Origin: Chloranthus sessilifolius
Taxonomy: Eukaryota; Streptophyta; Magnoliopsida; Chloranthales; Chloranthaceae
Length of the DNA stretch: 64,000 bases
Direction: 5' to 3'
NCBI GenBank assembly: GCA_021018995.1
Contig: CM037595.1
Span: 78,245,159-78,309,158 of the forward strand
Shown here one piece after another: positions 58,116 to 64,000 of this stretch. The notes beneath the pieces are model-generated. The model was not told the origin of the DNA. It was given only the letters and a program-made list of their open reading frames with translations, and made no database searches. Made by a program: the position numbers and the translations under genes. Position 1 is the first letter of the stretch. Each line of letters opens with the position of its first letter.

Positions 58116-59600
58116 GCCCCAATCAAGCAGTACGATAAATGAGTTTACAAATCAACGGCATCTGATGCACAAACCTGCTCCATCTCTATGGCGGCAATGG
58201 GCTGGGCCTGCCTAAGCCCCTCCTCACAAGAGCTTGCATAGCTCACCAGTCCGCGAGCTGGGCTTGGGCCAGCAATTTGGCTCTTAAAAGCTGGCCCAAG
58301 ACACCCCCGTTGAACTTCTAAGTTCCTAACCACTACATATGTAATTGAAATACTTAAAAAGGGATTGATTCTCACCGACAAAATTGATAGTGTTTTTCAG
58401 AAGCACCTTTTGGTGAAGATATACTAGCAAAAGTGACCTGCACATATTTTCGGGGGCCTAACATCAATAAATTTCAGCTTTTGATGGAATTCTCCCACCA
58501 AAACACACTAATAAGCACCACTATTTATTGATGTCGGTGATGCCATCCCATCGATCCAGAATTAGGTCTTCAAAATAGAATAATTTCGTCAGCAATCAGT
58601 GCGTTATTAGAATACGATCCTATAGGATGCTGTGTCACTACTATGGATGATGCAACTAGATTACAAGCATAAATGATGCAAACACAACAACAAAACTGAA
58701 ATTATATGAGCTTTGAAAAAAGAGCCCTCTGCAAATCATGGGTCCCAAAACTCTCTATCAAACATAGATGGCTAATCCATATTTTTATCAGAAAAAAAAA
58801 TAATAATAAATAAAATAAAATAAATACTAAAACTTAAACAAACGGGCATTTCCATCAATATCGTTGCATAATTATCTTGAAATTTCCCAATATTCGGTGC
58901 ATCCTAGGTTTAACAGAGCCCTCCTTTCTAACTAAAGGAGCATCAATCATTAACCTGATATAAATTTCTGATATGAGCTATACAATTATGAAACAATCTT
59001 CCAAATGGCCCATTTTGTTTTCAAAACTGATCAAGGCCTTACCTTAATTTCTTGGATCACTGTTCGGCATTTGCAGGGGTGATCTTTAGCGTAAGACAGC
59101 AACATCTAATAAACAAAAGGAAGAATGGATCGTCGAGAACGCGGATAATTATCGAACTTATGAAGATACCACCTGTGTGTTTCTCCTGATACAAGGAAGA
59201 GATTGGATACCTGCACCCAGTATAAGAGTTTTGATCAAAATGGGCTAAAGTCTCCAAAGAGCATGCTAATAAAACACGGCAATGTCAGAAAATTTTCAAG
59301 TGTGTTATGAGTTCAGGGTGGGGAAAGATACCACAAATACAAAAAGCAGCCATACTGTGATATCGAATCCTCCGCTGACAAGCAAAAGACCAGCATATAT
59401 AACCTACGTGATTACAGAAAAGTCAACATCAAGATGAAAGTCATTTAAGTATGACCAACAACAAAATGTTCGCGAGGAGTAGAATAAAACTTGCAACTGC
59501 TCCAAGTCTGTACTTGAAATTTTATAGAGATCCGCTTATTAAGAATGAGTCAAAATTAATCCTGAAAATATTTTCATCATTTTTTTTTGGAAGGCATTAA
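58116..59600 (+). other. Spacer without a supported gene
   Basis: 58180-58310 is GC-rich with GGGCTGGGC/GGCCCA-type inverted phrases. The rest is unremarkable AT-rich DNA with an (A/T)n run near 58790. Minus-strand ORFs at 58145-58381 and 59057-59257 show no family signature. Confidence 0.5.
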
Positions 59601-59782
59601 TGATATGGCCTGAAACTGATAGTTACTAACTCTAGAAAATGAGGCAATTGGAAGAGAGTTGTTTTGGTCTGAGGCAGTCTAGACCCCTGATTTTCGTGAG
59701 TTCTTTGTTTTTCGTGCATGTTGGAAGTGTTTCCGTGTTGATCTTCCTCTATGCTCTTTTTCATTTCTCTTTAAGAGTTCTA

Positions 59783-61194
59783 ATGGCAGCTAATTCTTCT
59801 AGAACCTCTTGGAAAAAAAAATTTGACGGTGGGGACAAAGCTTCAAATCGCAAGCTTTCATTCTTTCCATCGTGTAGTAATTGTTTTTCTGTTAAACTTC
59901 CTAATGGCTTGATTGAAAGGAATGTAAAAGACGGTCAAATAATCTTATAGGGTACGTACTTGGGAAAAGACCGTACTTTAATGGGTTGAAAAATGCCATT
60001 AATACTATATGGAAGATCTGTGGACAAGTTGAGATTATGTCGATTGATAATGGTTTCTTCCTATTCCGTTTCTCTATGGAGGACTGTGAAAAAATCCTCA
60101 ATTCTGCTATCTGGACGGTGGGAGGTCGACCTTTAATTCTTTGGAAGTGGTCCCCGGAGGAAAAACCTGTTCGTGAACTGATCAAGTCCATTCCTATATG
60201 GATTAGGCCACCTCATTTGCCTCTACAATTCTGGTCCTTAGAGTCTCGGTATGATAGGAAGCACCATTGGAAATCTTATCCATGCCGTTGAAGCTATTTC
60301 TCGGAGATCTCGCTTAGCATATGTGAGAATATGTATTGAGGTAGATAGCACTTGTGGCTATCCACCAACCATCACGCTGGAGACAGAGAATGGAGATACC
60401 ATCACACAGGATATCAAGTATGAATGGAAGCCTGTTGCATGCTCTACATACCACACTTTTAACATAAAGATGAACAGTGTCCCAAGAAGGTTACAGTCCC
60501 AATTCAAACTTGAAAACCGAAGGAGCCTGAGAAAAACAAAGAATCGGACCAACCAAAGACTTGTGGGGAAGATGATAATCCCACCGTTGATCATCAAATG
60601 AAACACGGATTCCAATGTCAACAATCAATGTAGGTGTTGATGGTGCACATGAAGTCCAGCACTTGTCCAAATCCACATGCAGAGAAAGTCAATTCACATG
60701 AGCAGGTGGCTCAAGATAATAATTCGGATTTGCAAAGAGAGGTGTCCCAAAGATTGCGCACAGATCAGTCCAAAAATCCCAAGATTTCAAATCCGAATGA
60801 GAAGACACCATCCAGTTGGCAGGAGGTTTCATCAAAACGGAAAGTTTCTCCAAAGAATAAGGAGAGGAACCAGCTAGCCCACAATTCTATCAATCAATCT
60901 CATGATAGCAGTAATCCAAATCAGTTTGAAAAGCAGCTAAATGAGGTAACTCTTGATACTGTTACTGAGGGAAATAAATTTTCTATCCTAAATAATTGTG
61001 AGGAAATCCAAGATTTGGGCCCTTCATTAAACCAGAAACAGCATAATCATCCCGATGTTGACCTTGATCAGATTCCTACTGAATCTATTAAGACTAATTC
61101 GAGAGATACCCTAGTTGAATCGGGCCAGCCCAAATATATCAGAAAAAAGCCCCGAAAAAGCCCGTTACGAATGGTCAGCCCTCACAGATACTGA
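59783..61194 (+). pseudogene. LINE ORF1 (DUF4283-type)
   Basis: Start MAANSSRTSWKKKFDGG at 59783. The DUF4283 core spans about 59900-60250 in two frames: GLIERNVKDGQIIL, then after a stop at 59948-59950 and a frame change NTIWKICGQVEIMSIDNGFFLFRFSMEDCEKIL, GGRPLILWKWSP and IPIWIRPPHLPLQFW (described in part; shifts at about 59960 and 60240). 60251-60601 continues with RLAYVRICIEVD. A hydrophilic tail runs 60634-61194. In plant L1 elements such ORF1 proteins bind RNA. Confidence 0.75.
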
Positions 61195-61265
61195 CTAGAG
61201 CACAGAGTACTCCCTCTAATGGAGGGGGACATAACTTAAAATCCTAATTTATTTATTTTTTTAAG

Positions 61266-64000
61266 TCCATTGCTGCTTGGAATATACATGGTCTTAACCA
61301 TCCTAACAAAAAAAATGGCTGTTAGGGACTTAAATTGGGAGAAAAAAATCGGTCTTTTGGGTTTATGTGAAACCAAAGTTTGTGAATAGCATGCTACTAG
61401 AATCAGAAGAAAAATTCAAAACTCTTGGTTTTTCTTAGATAATTATAATTCTAATAATTATGGGTGTATTTGGATTGGCTGGAATCCTAGAAAATTTAAT
61501 GTTTCTAAAATATGTGAAAGTACTCAATTCATTGTGATGTGGTTAGAAGAAGAGATGATTTTGCTTTTAAAGCTATGTTCATCTACGCTTCAAATCTGGT
61601 AATTGATCGGAATGATTGTGGGATGATTTGATCAATATTGCCAGTAATAATGATCCTTGGATTGTAATTGTTGATTTCAATATTGTTCGATTTCAGCACG
61701 AGAAAGTAGGTGGAAGAGTTGTGTCTACTAGAACTCTTGAACCTTTCAATCGTTGTATTGATCAATGTTCACTTCAAGATATGAAGACCTCTTCATCCTT
61801 GTACACTTGGAGCAATCGATCTCAGGGATTAAATCGTACATTGTGCTGCCTGGACCGTGTTCTTGTAAACTCAGTTTGGATTAACTTGTTTCCTCAAGGA
61901 GAGATAAATTACCTCAGTGCTGAGATATCTGATCATACTCCTATTTTTATTGATGCTAATAGCAAATATCCTGAAGGTCCGAAAGGGTTTAAGTTGATGC
62001 GGGACAAACTCTAAACCTTAAATGATGAGAATTTGGGATTAATCACAAATTAAATTGAATAATGGAAATATTTGAAATCAAACAAACACAAAATAATTTA
62101 ATGAATATAATTAAAACAATTAGAATAATTCCTTTAGCGTTTGCATGCATTAATTTCCCGATCTAGAAAAATGGATCCGATAAAGGACTCGAGTTTCAAT
62201 CTAGTTTAGGGCACCAAGCGACAGTTATGGTATCGTCTCTCGACTCCTCTACGGTTGAATAAATAAGGTTCGAAGGATTAGGGCAAATAAAAGGGGAGGA
62301 TCAAAGATATAAATTAAAAGATTTGAGGTTTTAGATTTTATCAAAGCAAATAGGGAAGATATCACCAGACAATAATGAGAGAAAAGATAGAATAGAAGGA
62401 TAAGATCCAAGGTTGTATGTCGGTCTCGCACCAAGTCGCACGAGAAATGAAGATTCACTCAGGATTTGAAAAATTCGCTCTTTCGGGTGAAAACTCTTCA
62501 CAGGTCTTCTAGGGTTTGCACAAAGCAAGCTCTCAAATTTTCATTCAATAATCAATCATTATTATAAAGTTATAAGGATCTTATATAGTGGCCTCAAGAA
62601 AAGAAAACCCTAAAACAAATAAATGCTTAAAAAAGACAAGTTTGCCCAAAATAACTAAAGTCGCTTTTTTGGCAGATCTGGCCACGCGACAAATCGATCG
62701 ATCAATTTATAACTTTATAAATCGCTCGAAGTCATAGACCACAATCGATCGATCAAAAATTCGGAATCAATCGATCGACTAAGAAATGAAATTCGCCAAA
62801 AGTTCAAAGCACACTGCCCTTAATTGATCAATCGAGGCCATGGCGTCGATCGATCAACTAAGTCACTTCCCAACTCTTCAATTTCTTTTCGGTTCTTCCA
62901 TTCCGGCTCCCTTTTCGTTCTACTGCTGGATAATCTTTTCGGCCCACATCCAATGCCCTTGATCTTGATGTTCCCATCATAACTTCTTTCTGGCCTGGTT
63001 GTGGCAACCAAGCCTAAGGGAGACTGCTATAGAGGCTTGGAATACAAAAGTTAAGGCAATCCAATGTTTGTTGTTACCCAAAAACTTCGTATTGCAAAAA
63101 TCTCATTAGAAAATGGATCTAAGAGAGCTTTGGCCAGATTCATGAGAGGAAAGACAAGGCGGTTGAAAATTTGAACTTTATTCAAAATTTGATTCAATCT
63201 GATCCCTTGAATGAGGATTTAGCTGGAAAAGAAAAAGAAGCTATCAAGTTAGTTCATGAGGAGATGGGGATTGAAGATAATTTTGCTATAGACAAAAGGC
63301 TCGTACTAGATGGTTGGAAGAATGGAGATAGAAATACAAAATTTTTTTATGCGACCATCTCTTCTAATATTGCTTGCAATAGTATAAATGTTCTCGAGGA
63401 TGAAAGTAGTAATTTGGTTAGAGATTATAAGGATATCGGGAATATGGCTGCCTCTTACTTTTAGAATATTTTTAAGAACCAAAACAACTTTGTTCATCAA
63501 GATATTCTATTTAAAACTAGATTATCTGAAAATCAGACTCAGGCACTTACTCTTCTTGTTTCTTTAGAAGAGATTAGGAAGGTCATCTTTGAGGGTCCAA
63601 ATAGCAAAGCTCTTGGCTCAGATGGATTTCCTGCTGAATTCTTAACAACTTTTTGGGATGTGGTGGGTGATAATATAAATTAAAGCCGTTCAAAATTTTT
63701 TCAAAAGTGGAAAGCTTTTGCGGGAGGTTAATGCCACAAATATTACTTTGATTCCCAAGGAAGTGCGTGCTAACACTTTTGATAAATTTTGCCCTGTATC
63801 GCTTTGTAATTTTATTTATAAGGTGATTTCAAAGATTATGGCTAACCGATTCTCTAAATGTCTTCCCTCTATTATTAGCCATAACCAGTAGGCTTCCATC
63901 ATGGGAAGAAGAATAAATGAAAATATTCTTCTTGCTCATGAGATGGTGTGGAAGTTTCATCTTCAATCTAGACCCTCCTATTTTTGCTCCAAAATTGATA
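61266..64000 (+). pseudogene. LINE ORF2 (endonuclease and RT start), runs off the window
   Basis: Endonuclease: AAWNIHGLNHPNKKNG at about 61272, VDFNIVRFQHEKVGGR at about 61670, and the catalytic SDHTP at 61928-61942. A 1-kb insertion follows at about 61990-63010. Beyond it: TAIEAWNTKVKAIQ (about 63026), LVLDGWKNGDRNTKFFY (about 63303) and the RT beginning (GPNSKALGSDGFPAEF near 63597, TLIPKE near 63749, CPVSLCNFIYKVISKIMANR near 63792). Frameshifts and stops at many points. Cut by the window end before the catalytic RT box. Confidence 0.8.
61990..63010 (-). mobile_element. 1-kb insertion in LINE ORF2, probably a solo LTR
   Basis: Noncoding block splitting the ORF2 homology. On the minus strand it shows CGATCGATCGAT palindromes (62690-62850), then TATATAA (62587-62581), then a pyrimidine-rich leader, the layout of an LTR promoter. 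Candidate ends are TGATGCGGG on the left and GTTGTGGCA on the right, but no matching target duplication was found; edges are good to about 20 bases. Confidence 0.55.

Noticed and set aside
59057-59257. 66-codon minus-strand ORF as a host exon
   Set aside because: No splice context, no family motif and no neighbouring exons were visible.

Overview
This window looks like gene-poor, transposon-packed nuclear DNA of a flowering plant. I see no intact host gene, rRNA, functional tRNA or CRISPR array. The plant assignment rests on the element families present: a Tat-lineage Ty3/gypsy retrotransposon (gag, protease, G-patch, RT, two RNase H domains, integrase), a Tork/TNT1-like Ty1/copia element, L1-type LINEs with a DUF4283-type ORF1, plant-mobile-domain (PMD) and 'putative plant transposon protein' coding sequences, and hAT-like MITEs. 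Nearly all coding regions carry stops and frameshifts. The species cannot be told from the sequence.

Layout. 1-5040: internal part and 3' LTR (2463-5040) of a non-autonomous LTR retrotransposon, inserted into a Tat LTR. 5041-39069: a Tat-lineage complex made of inverted LTR A (5041-7239), internal region 1 (7240-26329: gag to integrase, then an antisense multi-exon PMD gene and two shortened antisense modules), LTR B (26330-28890), internal region 2 (28891-37562: gag, a Pro/Lys-rich repeat ORF in place of pol, one antisense module, and a solo LTR with a perfect 5-bp target duplication at 33378-34802) and LTR C (37563-39069). 39070-47640: AT-rich spacer with MITEs, an LTR-retrotransposon remnant with a primer-binding site, a 2-kb terminal-inverted-repeat element and a degenerate repeat array. 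47650-53179: a copia element with both LTRs and a near-perfect target duplication. 53180-59600: a decayed LINE split by a MITE, more MITEs, a long foldback and SINE-like units. 59640-64000: a second LINE that carries a 1-kb insertion and runs off the end.

Most interesting signals. (i) The Tat LTRs begin with an array of short hairpins that keep one 8-base loop (GAAATAAT) while the stem sequences change with pairing preserved; LTR A has ten, B four, C two. (ii) An 11-exon gene on the strand opposite to gag-pol, with consistent splice sites and reading phase across its first ten exons, encodes a PMD-type protein; truncated paralogous modules share its leader, its tail, or both. (iii) Several unrelated LTR families here carry short arrays of CG-containing palindromes shortly upstream of a TATA box, each family with its own core. 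(iv) A duplicated Trp/Cys/His motif of unknown function lies between the Tat protease and RT. Boundaries given as approximate were placed by eye; homology and lineage calls rest on motif recognition, without database searches.
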